Positions 7,673 through 15,465 of a stretch of DNA of 64,000 nt are shown in pieces (position 1 is the first letter of the stretch; each line of letters starts with the position of its first letter). The notes beneath the pieces are model-generated. The model ran no database searches. It was not told the DNA's origin and saw only the letters and a program-made list of their open reading frames with translations. The DNA lies in contig OAPG01000008.1 of the NCBI GenBank assembly GCA_900208305.1, positions 124,001 to 188,000 on the forward strand. Reading direction: 5' to 3'. The stretch comes from Melanopsichium pennsylvanicum (taxonomy: Eukaryota > Basidiomycota > Ustilaginomycetes > Ustilaginales). A program made the position numbers and the translations under genes.

Positions 7673-9047
7673 TCCCCGGCCGACAACCCGTCGGCCGGTG
7701 TCAGTACCGTTCCCCCTCCATCGCCTACGTCCGCGACGGCGGCAGCGTCGGCAACAGCGGCAGCAGCAACAACAACAACAGCACCAACAACAACAACAAC
7801 GTTACCCGCTTCCGGAGGTGAGTCGATCGTGGTTCCGTCGTGATTCGGTTGTGGATGGGGGGCCCAGAGGGTCTGACAACCACCGGTTGGTGCCGTGGAA
7901 TGGGTTACTGACATTTGTTCCCTCCCCCTTGTTTCGATTACGACAGATCGGCCGTTGGAGACCTCCGCTGGTCCCATTCGGGGGGTGCGCCGTTCCCCGC
8001 GTGCTCACCTTTCCCGGGGGGCCAACTCGGGCCGTTGCAAGCGCGCCGTGCGTCAACAGCCTGCCGATCCGTCGGCCATTCCTTCCTCTGCATTGGCCAA
8101 CACTTCCCTCGTCCTGGCGCCCCGGAATTCGATGCCGTGGTTGCGTCCTTTGGTTCCCATCGAGATCACTCCGGAACTCGTTGGTGATGGTAAGTATTTG
8201 TTCCATTGCTGTGTTGATTGGGATCGCTACTGACGTTTGTGTTTCCGTCGCTGCTGCGACAGATCTTGCCCCGCTATGGGCCAAGACGTGGGGTGATTGC
8301 TACGCCTGCGTATGCGCCGGCGTTGCCTGTGAGCAGGCGGGAGGCGATCACCGCTGCCGTCGGTGTCAGGGGCACCACGGGCAACCCTGCGACGCGGATA
8401 TGCGCGGTAAGTATTTCCGTCGGGCGTCTGTCGCGATGTCTTGGGTGGTCGGCTGACTCTTGTTCCTCCTTTTGTTTTCCTCGACAGTCCCACCACTTGG
8501 CGGCGCCCAAGGTCCCCTCCAAATGAGGGTTTACGCGTGCTTGCTTGAGAGGTGGAGGTCCGGAGGGGTCGGTCGGCGTCGCCGCCCCCACCCCAACGTC
8601 AGGTTGTCGCTGAGGACACTTGGCGAGATCCCGGAGGAGGAGGAGGAACTGAGGGAGGAGATGGCTCGGGTGGGCGCGGTGGGTCGGGAGCGGGAGGCGG
8701 CTCGCAAGCGAGCTAGGTCTCGCCCCGACCGTCCAGCCGAGGCTGCCCAAGAGCGGCGCCGCACTCGGGCGCAGGCCCAAGGCCAGCCGGGGGAGTCCGC
8801 TACGGGCCTGGGGGATCTGGGTGCGGCCGTAAGGCGTGCCGAGTCCCTCTTCCACGGGGTGCAGGAGGGGACTGAGTTATTTCAACAGGGGCTGGCCGAC
8901 GTGGCTGCGCTGTTGCTGACAGAGTTGCTGAGGACCGGCGGCGAGCGAGAGCTCCGCCGGATCAGCGAGATCCAGCAACTGTCGCAGAACACGCAACAGC
9001 AGGTGGACGTGGTCTGGGCGTGGTTGGAGGGCTTCCTGAGGGACTAG
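7592..9047 (+). CDS. RT-B antisense accessory gene with a Zn2Cys6-like six-cysteine cluster (4 exons)
   Basis: Exons are 7592-7817, 7947-8189, 8263-8406 and 8488-9047. All three introns are phase 1, with GTGAGT or GTAAGT donors, CTGAC branch points and GACAG acceptors. The spliced frame is open for 390 residues. Exon 1 encodes a Ser/Pro/Ala/Thr-rich leader. Exon 3 encodes cysteines at about 169, 172, 179, 188, 191 and 199, that is CX2CX6C-X8-CX2CX7C, resembling a fungal zinc cluster. Exon 4 encodes an acidic then Arg-rich stretch and a helical, coiled-coil-like C-terminus. The gene is convergent with pol (180 bp apart). RT-C carries a counterpart in the same place with the same cysteine spacing apart from the linker. 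A regulatory or DNA-binding role is inference. The second ATG (7640) could also start translation. Confidence 0.75.
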
Positions 9048-9227
9048 CCCCGGGGCCCTTATTCGAATGCACTTGTTTTTTCTGTTGCTTGCGTGTGTGT
9101 GTGTCCGTGTGTGGGAGTGGGGGTGAGGGGAGCCCGACCGGGTCTCCTAGCCAAGAGGTCGGGGACCGGAGGGGTTTTGGCTCCGGCGGGGGGGTCTCCC
9201 GACGGCGACCGTCGCTCGTATCCGTGC

Positions 9228-12200
9228 CTAACGCCGGGTAGGGGCAGGCTTGGTCGGGTTCGCGGCGTGGTACGCAGCGACCAGATCCGGGGCGCGGTCC
9301 ACGTCTTCCGCCGGGACCCAGCTTGGGGGGTACCCTACCCAGGAGACCTTGTACTGTAGGCGTCCGGCGCGGCGGCGGGAGTCCAATACGCCCTCGACTT
9401 TGAAATTGGCGTAGTCGTCCTCCAGAGTAGTCGGTTGGGGGGCGTCGCTGGACTCCCTGACTCCGTCGGGGTATGGCTCCAGCATCTGTACGTGAAAGAC
9501 GGGGTGGACCTTCCACGACGGAGGCAGGAGGAGTCGGTAGGCTCGGTCGCTAATCACCTCGTCGACTTTGAACGGGCCGGCGAGGGGGTTGGAGAGCTTG
9601 TGGGAGGGTCGGTCGCTGCGGAGGTGCTTGGTACGGAGGAGCACCAGGTCCCCCCGGCGGAACGAGACGTCGCTCCTGCGACGGTTAAACCACTTCGCGA
9701 CGGCAAGGTTGGCTTTGGCGATGGCGTCCTGGCACACCCGCACTTTATCCGCCGACGGAACGTTGGAGGTGGCCGGGGGGATGGAGGGGTGTGCCCGAGG
9801 TGCAAATGTGAAGCAAGCTATAGCCGGGGCGATGGTTGTGGTCGCCAACGGTCTTTGGTTCAGCGCGAGCTGGGCTGTCGGCAGGAGGGTTGCCCAGTCG
9901 CTGTGGTCGTAGGCCGTATAGAAGCGGAGGAACAACTCCAGCGTCTGGTTGGCTCGCTCGGTCTGGCCATTTGTTTGAGGGTGGTAGGCCGACGAGTAAG
10001 ACCCTTTAATCCGGAGGGCCCGGAGGAGTTCCGTCCAAACGGAAGCTACAAACGTGGTTCCTCGGTCAGATACAATGGTGTCCGGGAGGCCAAAGTATGA
10101 AAAGACGTAGCGGTGGAGCTGGTACGCCAAAGTCTCCGCCGTATCGGTTTTGTTTGCAGGAATGAAGACCACAAACTTGGTGAGGCGGTCGACGACTACA
10201 AGAATGGAGTTGTAGGTGGTGCCGTTGGCAAGGGAGGGCGGGAGGTCAGTGATGTGGTCCATGGTAATAGTGGACCACGGCCGATTGGGAGGGACCGACG
10301 GGAGAAGGTAGCCGTGGGGTTTGTGACGGGGGTGTTTTGCCCTTCGGCAGGCCGCGCAAGAGGCGACATAGCTGTCGGTGTCCTGCGCCATGGTTGGCCA
10401 GTAAAAACGTTGACGCATGAGATGGAGGGTCGTCTTGCGGCCAGGATGTCCCGCCGTAGGGTGGTCGTGCAGTAGGTGGAGTGCCTTGTCCCGTAATTGG
10501 GGTGGCAGGTAGACGTGACCTTCTGTGGTGTACGGGACACCATCGCGGACGGCAACGTTTGGGGGGAGGTTGGCCGCTTTCCGGAGGGTTTCGATCCACT
10601 CCGTAGGCAGGGGGTCCGAGGAGTGTACGCCGGCTGCCCTTGCAAACAAGTTTGCAGGGAGGAGAGTGGCTTGGTTGGCGGGGTCTGGGCGCGACGGTCC
10701 GTCGGGGAACAAGTCGTGCCGGCGACTCAGAGCGTCGGGGCGGACGGCCTCCTTACCCGGACGGTAGTGGAGGACGAAGTTGAACTCAGCCAGGTCAGCT
10801 TGCCAGCGGGCTTGGCGACGGTTGAGTTGTCGCTTCGTCTGAAAATACTGGAGCGCCTGGTGGTCGGTGTAAATGAGGAACGGTCGGGTGAGGCCATGGA
10901 GGTAGTGTCTCCAAGCGCCGCAGGCGTCTACGATAGCCAGGAGTTCCTTGTCGTGGATTTCGTAGTTACGCTCCGCCGGGATCATCTTTCGCGACCAGTA
11001 TGCCACAGGATGGAGGGTATGCGAGCGGCTGTTGGGCTCGGCGCTCGCGTCGGCGCCCGGCTGTGGGTGCCACTGCGACAGCACGGCGGCTACCACAGCA
11101 TCGCTCGCGTCTGTTTCGACGACGGTGTAGAGCGTTGGAGAGAAGTGCCGGAGGATAGGGGCAGAGGTGAACGCTTCTTTCAGCCGGTTGAAGGCTGCCG
11201 TTGCTTCCGGGGGCAGATCTACCTTTCCGGAGGCTCCTCCTTTCAGGAGGTTGGTGAGGGGGGCCGCTACACGAGAATAGTGGCGGATGAAGCGACGGTA
11301 GAAGTTGGCGAATCCGAGGAAGACTTGGATCTGTCGGATCGACTGTGGTGGCGGCCACCCCAAGACTGCACTGACCTTGGTTGGGTCCATGGAGAGGCCG
11401 TCGGGACTGACGAGGTAGCCGAGGAACTCGACGAAGGCGGTGTGGAATTCGCATTTGTCCGGAGCGCAATACAGCTGATGCTTCCGTAATCGATCCAACA
11501 CTTGGCAGACGTGGTGGTGGTGGTCGGCCTCGTTGTCGGAGAAGACTAGGATGTCGTCCAGATATACAATGACGGACACGTCTAAGAGATCCGACAGCAC
11601 GTGGTTCATGAGCCATTGGAAGGTCGCCGGAGCGTTGCAGAGGCCGAACGGCATGACAAGGTATTTGTAGCTGCCGTAGCGCGTGCGGAATGCGGTCTTC
11701 CATTCGTGGCCAGGGGCGATCCGGAGGAGGTTGTAGGCACCCTTCAGGTCGAATTTAGTGAAGATCTTGGCCGTCGCCAGCCGATCAAGGTGTTCGGAGA
11801 TGAGGGGGATCGGGTAGCGATCCTTGACGGTGATGGCGTTGAGGGCGCGGTAGTCCACACACGGCCGGAGGCAACCGTCCTTCTTTGGTACAAAAAGGAG
11901 GGGCGCGGCAGCTTGGCTACTCGACGGTCGGATGAAGCCAATGGCCTGCATCTTCCGGAGGTAGTTCCGGAGCTCCTCTTGTTCGCGGTGCGACAGGGAG
12001 TAGAGTGCGCCGTAGGGAGGGGTTTTGCCAGCCTCCAGGTTGATCTCGTGGTCGTGTGGGCGGTGGGGAGGCAATTGGTCGGCCCTCTCGGCGTTGAAGA
12101 CGTCGGCGTACTCGCGGTACTCTGGCGGTAGGACGGCGAGGTTGGTCGCGGAAGCTCGGAGGGGCAGTAGCTCCTCTTCCGGTTCTGGGAGGACCAGCAG

Positions 12201-12404
12201 GTCCTCCTCAGTGGAGACCAGCTGTCGCCGGCCGACCAAGTTGTGGAGTTCGTTCTTTTCGATTTTGGGGTTGGAGGGCACCGTGACGGTGTGGGGGACC
12301 CGGAGGTCCCACGTACGGAGGGTATAGTTTGGCTCCGGCCTGGCGGCCTCGATCCAATCCATCCCCAACAGCACGTCGTGGGAGGTCATGGGGGTGATGA
12401 AGAG
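9228..12404 (-). CDS. pol: RT-B pol polyprotein (RT, RNase H, integrase, chromodomain)
   Basis: Reading from the protease remnant (LLGMDWIEAA, about 12370), RT follows with its YLDD box near 11560, and RNase H lies near 11125 (VETDASD). The integrase zinc finger is near 10450-10330 (HPTAGHPG, CAACRRAK). The D-D-E core is at about 10255 (TMDH), 10060 (SDRG) and 9955 (QTERANQ). A GPF module and a C-terminal chromodomain (9390-9240, YKVSWVGYP) end the protein. The chromodomain looks shortened, since GYPPSW lacks the few residues usual before the conserved W. This frame stays open up to 12866, but the part upstream of 12404 overlaps gag and protease in other frames and is not homologous to pol. 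In an intact relative, protease and pol would share one frame. Confidence 0.9.
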   Translation of the reverse strand, partial: LFITPMTSHDVLLGMDWIEAARPEPNYTLRTWDLRVPHTVTVPSNPKIEKNELHNLVGRRQLVSTEEDLLVLPEPEEELLPLRASATNLAVLPPEYREYADVFNAERADQLPPHRPHDHEINLEAGKTPPYGALYSLSHREQEELRNYLRKMQAIGFIRPSSSQAAAPLLFVPKKDGCLRPCVDYRALNAITVKDRYPIPLISEHLDRLATAKIFTKFDLKGAYNLLRIAPGHEWKTAFRTRYGSYKYLVMPFGLCNAPATFQWLMNHVLSDLLDVSVIVYLDDILVFSDNEADHHHHVCQVLDRLRKHQLYCAPDKCEFHTAFVEFLGYLVSPDGLSMDPTKVSAVLGWPPPQSIRQIQVFLGFANFYRRFIRHYSRVAAPLTNLLKGGASGKVDLPPEATAAFNRLKEAFTSAPILRHFSPTLYTVVETDASDAVVAAVLSQWHPQPGADASAEPNSRSHTLHPVAYWSRKMIPAERNYEIHDKELLAIVDACGAWRHYLHGLTRPFLIYTDHQALQYFQTKRQLNRRQARWQADLAEFNFVLHYRPGKEAVRPDALSRRHDLFPDGPSRPDPANQATLLPANLFARAAGVHSSDPLPTEWIETLRKAANLPPNVAVRDGVPYTTEGHVYLPPQLRDKALHLLHDHPTAGHPGRKTTLHLMRQRFYWPTMAQDTDSYVASCAACRRAKHPRHKPHGYLLPSVPPNRPWSTITMDHITDLPPSLANGTTYNSILVVVDRLTKFVVFIPANKTDTAETLAYQLHRYVFSYFGLPDTIVSDRGTTFVASVWTELLRALRIKGSYSSAYHPQTNGQTERANQTLELFLRFYTAYDHSDWATLLPTAQLALNQRPLATTTIAPAIACFTFAPRAHPSIPPATSNVPSADKVRVCQDAIAKANLAVAKWFNRRRSDVSFRRGDLVLLRTKHLRSDRPSHKLSNPLAGPFKVDEVISDRAYRLLLPPSWKVHPVFHVQMLEPYPDGVRESSDAPQPTTLEDDYANFKVEGVLDSRRRAGRLQYKVSWVGYPPSWVPAEDVDRAPDLVAAYHAANPTKPAPTRR

Positions 12405-12634
12405 TCGGTGGCGCCGGTATCGAGCAAGGCAAGGCCTTGCGTGTCGCCGACGCTTACCAAGCATTCGTAGGTTGGTAAGGTAGGGTGTCGATGGATCCGG
12501 AGAACGGATCCCTCTTGCTCCACGACGGGAGTGTCGGTCCGGTGGGCTGCCCAGAATGCTGCGGCGAGCACCCGGAGCTGGCTTAGGTTGTCGATGGGTT
12601 CGGACCGAAGGAACCCATCGACCCTTAGTTTCCC
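12399..12634 (-). pseudogene. RT-B retropepsin, truncated and frameshifted
   Basis: In the -1 frame relative to gag, a leader leads to ECLVSVGDTQ and the active site LLDTGATD (DTGAT codons at 12407-12421). Only a residue or two later the frame meets a stop (TGA at 12386). The pol frame picks up with FITPMTSHDVLLGMDW, which in Ty3/gypsy proteases lies about 60-70 residues after DTGA. The flap and most of the domain are therefore missing, and the deletion shifts frame near 12399-12404. A functional dimeric protease is not expected. Confidence 0.8.
12590..12634 (-). promoter_or_regulatory. Programmed -1 frameshift signal between gag and protease
   Basis: On the minus strand the gag frame ends GGA AAC TAA, with the slippery heptamer G GGA AAC (12628-12634) directly before the stop (12625-12627). 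After 5 nt (TAAGG) comes a perfect 12-bp stem: GTCGATGGGTTC pairs with GAACCCATCGAC (12611-12622 with 12590-12601) around a 9-nt loop. A -1 slip on GGGAAAC enters exactly the frame holding the protease DTGA. All three elements of a canonical signal are present with normal spacing. Confidence 0.88.
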
Positions 12635-13860
12635 TCCGGGGGATCCTCCGAATCCAATAGGTCACTGTCGGGGTTGGAGGCTGACCCGTCATCCATGGGG
12701 TTGACGAGTATAGTCCCAGAATTGTTGTCAAATGAAATAGCATGTGCCCGGAGAGTTTGTGTTTGGGGCGCCTTCGGGCAGTCACGGGCCAAATGGTCGC
12801 TGCCACCGCAGCCGAAGCACTGCCCGTTGGTCCGTCGGTGCTGGCGGAGGCGTTCCGCCGCATCACGCGTAGGGTCCTTGGCCGGTAGTGGAGGTCGTTC
12901 CATTTTGCGGGGTCCCTCCGGGGGCTCTCGTTTGGCCGTCACGGCTGGGAGGGGCGGTCGGTGTTGCAGCTGTGACTCCGCGGGTCTTGTCGTGGCCTCC
13001 TGTATCACCTGCATCCGGCGCTCCGTGACAATGGCGGCGTTGATGAAGTCACGGATGTCGGTCATCGGCACGTGGGTGAGCTTTTCCCGTAGGCGCGGCC
13101 GGAGGCTTTGTTCGAACAGCATCAACGCCTGCTGCTGGTCGGTCAGGTGCGATTTGGCCGTCAGCGACATGAACTCCGCCGCGTGCTCCAATACTGATCC
13201 CTTCTGGCAGAGGGCATTCAGTTGGAGGCGTGCGGTGTAGCTGGGGTCGGGATCGCCATGGACGCGACGGAGGTCGGCGCAAAAGGCCCTCCAGGAGCTC
13301 ATCCAGGGCGGATCCTCCCCCTCCTGTTGTCGCACATTGCGAATGCGGGTTCGTGGTTTGCCCGTCATGTTGCCGATGGCAAACATGATGCGACGGGCAT
13401 CCGTCGGAAACTTGGAGGGATTAGCCTCGAAGTTGAGTTCGCATTGATCCAAGAAGTCCTCCAGTTTGTCTTGGCTGCCGTCCCATTCCGGAGCCTGGAG
13501 TCGAATCTCTGGCTCGCGGGGCGCGGCCTCCACGTAGACGGGGGCTACGGTTGGCGGGGGGACCTGGGCAGCGGTTGCTCCTTGGTAGTGCTGAGAAGAC
13601 TCCGGTCTAGGTTGATCCTCCCTGGGGAAGAAGGCGGCCTCTAGCAGAGCGGTAATGCGCCGCTGTTGTTCAGAGGTTTCACGCAGAAGCGCCAGGATAT
13701 CCACTTGCCCTTGGACCAAGGTGGTCAGGGCGGCGGGCGGTTCGCCCGAGGGTGCAACAACGCTGGCGGGCTCGTCTCCGCTGGGGGAGATGGTGGGAGC
13801 GTCTCCCTCCGCTTGGGGGGAGGCGTCCGTTTGGTTTCGTTGGTTGGAGCGTGTACTCAT
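12625..13860 (-). CDS. gag: RT-B Gag (capsid and nucleocapsid)
   Basis: 411 residues if started at the ATG at 13860 (MSTRSNQRNQ), chosen because the open frame upstream runs into the untranslated leader and LTR. The N-terminus is low-complexity and acidic. The middle holds a helical Ty3/gypsy-type capsid domain (WDGSQDKLEDFLDQCELNF, then LTAKSHLTDQQQALMLFEQS). A single CCHC knuckle near the C-terminus (CFGCGGSDHLARDC, CX2CX4HX4C) would bind the RNA genome. Translation ends at TAA 12625-12627 inside the frameshift signal, so most product is Gag and a minor part would continue into protease. Confidence 0.9.
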   Translation of the reverse strand: MSTRSNQRNQTDASPQAEGDAPTISPSGDEPASVVAPSGEPPAALTTLVQGQVDILALLRETSEQQRRITALLEAAFFPREDQPRPESSQHYQGATAAQVPPPTVAPVYVEAAPREPEIRLQAPEWDGSQDKLEDFLDQCELNFEANPSKFPTDARRIMFAIGNMTGKPRTRIRNVRQQEGEDPPWMSSWRAFCADLRRVHGDPDPSYTARLQLNALCQKGSVLEHAAEFMSLTAKSHLTDQQQALMLFEQSLRPRLREKLTHVPMTDIRDFINAAIVTERRMQVIQEATTRPAESQLQHRPPLPAVTAKREPPEGPRKMERPPLPAKDPTRDAAERLRQHRRTNGQCFGCGGSDHLARDCPKAPQTQTLRAHAISFDNNSGTILVNPMDDGSASNPDSDLLDSEDPPEGN

Positions 13861-13888
13861 CTTGGTTACGACGTCGTCCCGTGGGGAG

Positions 13889-13898
13889 GTCGCATGTA
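13889..13898 (-). other. Putative self-priming primer binding site of RT-B
   Basis: The minus strand, one base after the 5' LTR, reads TACATGCGAC. This is the exact complement of GTCGCATGTA inside the same LTR (14041-14050). No tRNA 3'-end complement starting TGG is visible at this position. The layout matches self-primed Tf1/sushi-type elements, where the first bases of the transcript pair with the primer binding site. Confidence 0.6.
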
Positions 13899-13899
13899 A

Positions 13900-14329
13900 T
13901 GTTAAGGCTGTAGGGTCTAGATACCGCGGGCGGCTACAGCCGGGATGGAGGCTACGGGTACGGAGAGGTTGTAGGCGGGGCGACACAGGCGGTCGGGGGT
14001 CAGAGCACACTACTGCGTTGCTATAGAGCTAACTAAGTAATACATGCGACAAGGTCCGGAGGCAACCTCATGTCAGGCGGGGGCGGGGTGGTAATGTACA
14101 GGAACTATCGGTCACTTCCCACCGCGGCGTTACAATGTTAGGTTGCCGACGGTCGTATCCTACGTACGGAGGGGCCAGCCGCGGTTGGGCGGTAGGAGGA
14201 TCGTGTCAGGCCGAACGCTCCGCTGCGAGGGGTCCGGAGAGGGTCGGTCGGGGCCCGATCACGACGATCGCTCAATCGGGAGGGGGGCCAAGCACCCCCT
14301 CTTTGGACTCCGGTTGGTAGGCACTAACA
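13900..14329 (-). repeat. 5' LTR of RT-B (right, 430 bp)
   Basis: It has the same ends as the left LTR and differs from it at three positions by eye (two in the ACAACGATT/ACGACGATC block and one in CCCCG/CCCCC). It should hold the promoter for gag-pol; if the self-priming model holds, R begins at about 14050. Confidence 0.95.
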
Positions 14330-14334
14330 AGTGG
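14330..14334. repeat. Right target site duplication of RT-B (AGTGG)
   Basis: A perfect copy of 6856-6860. The original target also lies in a 9-bp inverted repeat: CAACCTCCA at 6848-6856 and TGGAGGTTG at 14344-14352. Confidence 0.9.
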
Positions 14335-14937
14335 CCACCTTCCTGGAGGTTGTCAATTGTATTATATAGCTGTATCACCCATAGGTAAGCACTGCTCAAT
14401 ACAAGAAGACTATATTTGATTGCTGTCATTGTGTAAATAGCTTTCATGCAAGCTCTAACCTTCTTGCGCCAAGCTGCCCAGCATTCCTGCACACTGGCGG
14501 TACAAGACCCTTGGTGCATTCTGACAATCAGAAGTGTCTTGCTAATACTTCAGTGTTGCATGAACTGGATACACCAGCCACAGTTCTAGCTGGTGTAGTG
14601 GTTTTACTGCTCACTATGTCTTGGCTGAGTTCCCTAATTCCTAAACCCTGACACATTCAACATGACATAACATCAGTTACATCAATTGCGCAATTATGTA
14701 GGTGGGTGATGTTGCATTGCAATCAGGTGCAAGCTGGTGGCCTACCTGTGCAACTTGAGACCATCTCTTGCATTCCTGGATCCATCCTCTGCATGCTTCT
14801 GGCATGACTGCATTGAGCTGAGACTGTGTCACTCCTCCAAGATCATGATGGTTTTGCAAGTTGTGCAGCAACAAGAGACACTTGGCTAGAAAACAAATCA
14901 AGCTCCATGACATTATTTTCATTGACAAAATAACGTT

Positions 14938-15215
14938 GAGCCAAAATCAATTAGGGAGGTTTTGGGACAACCAAATTTGACTTTTTTTTTGTGAGCCAAA
15001 TTTCTCTATAATCACATTTTAGCTTTTTGACTTCTGCTCATGGACCTAGCGTGAGTCAAATTGGGCCCTTTTTAGCTCATGAAACATCGCTTTTTGAGCC
15101 AAATCTCTAAGCTTCAGTCTAGCTCGAATGCAGCCTTGCTTGTGCTGCGATCCAAAAAAGCGCTTTTTTGAACCAAAACCTGCTTTTCGAGAATTTGGCT
15201 CATGAGCCAAATCTG
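14938..15215. repeat. Cluster of GAGCCAAAT words ending in a 20-bp palindrome
   Basis: GAGCCAAA(A/T) or close variants recur at about 14940, 14993, 15095 and 15204, with GTGAGTCAAATT at 15052. The inverted form TTTGGCTC is also present. ATTTGGCTCATGAGCCAAAT at 15193-15212 is a perfect 20-bp palindrome. The origin is unknown. Confidence 0.6.
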
Positions 15216-15382
15216 ACTTTCGCTCACGGTCGGTGGCGTCGTCCCAAATATAATGTCAATATAGAAGAACAAATGTTAAGCAAACAAATGATGTTACACT
15301 TTACAATCACGTTCAACGAAAAAAAATACGTTGTGTTAGGAGAATCTATGTTAAAGCGTGGCAAGATGAGAATAAACATTCC

Positions 15383-15465
15383 CAGTCAGTACAATGGTTA
15401 GTACATGGCACCTAACGAATGATGAAAACTGCTCAGATCAGGGTTCGATTCCCTGGCCGGAATGT
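15383..15465 (+). pseudogene. tRNA-like sequence (degenerate tRNA or tRNA-derived repeat)
   Basis: A perfect B box and T arm (CAGGGTTCGATTCCCTG), a D-loop-like AATGGTTAGTAC and 6-bp paired ends (CATTCC/GGAATG) suggest a tRNA. However, the anticodon stem does not pair, the T arm is too far from the paired end, and the A box is weak. It is probably a pseudogene or SINE-like relic. Confidence 0.35.

Larger units (their letters stand above)
6861..14329 (-). mobile_element. RT-B: complete Ty3/gypsy chromovirus, 7469 bp
   Basis: Two 430-bp LTRs, a 5-bp target duplication, gag, a broken protease, pol with chromodomain, a predicted self-priming site and an antisense spliced gene are all present. The coding strand is minus, so the right LTR is the 5' LTR. 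The LTRs differ at 3 of 430 positions by eye, so insertion was recent. The gag and RT/integrase frames are open, but the protease carries a deletion with a frame change, so this copy is probably not autonomous. Confidence 0.95.

Noticed and set aside
7514..7843. 109-residue unspliced frame covering exon 1 of the RT-B antisense gene
   Set aside because: It begins with TTG, overlaps the TATA-like box and ends inside the predicted intron; the spliced model explains it better.
10497..11489. 330-residue open frame on the plus strand inside RT-B pol
   Set aside because: Antisense to clear RT and RNase H homology; it has no splice or domain support, unlike the antisense gene beside the LTR.
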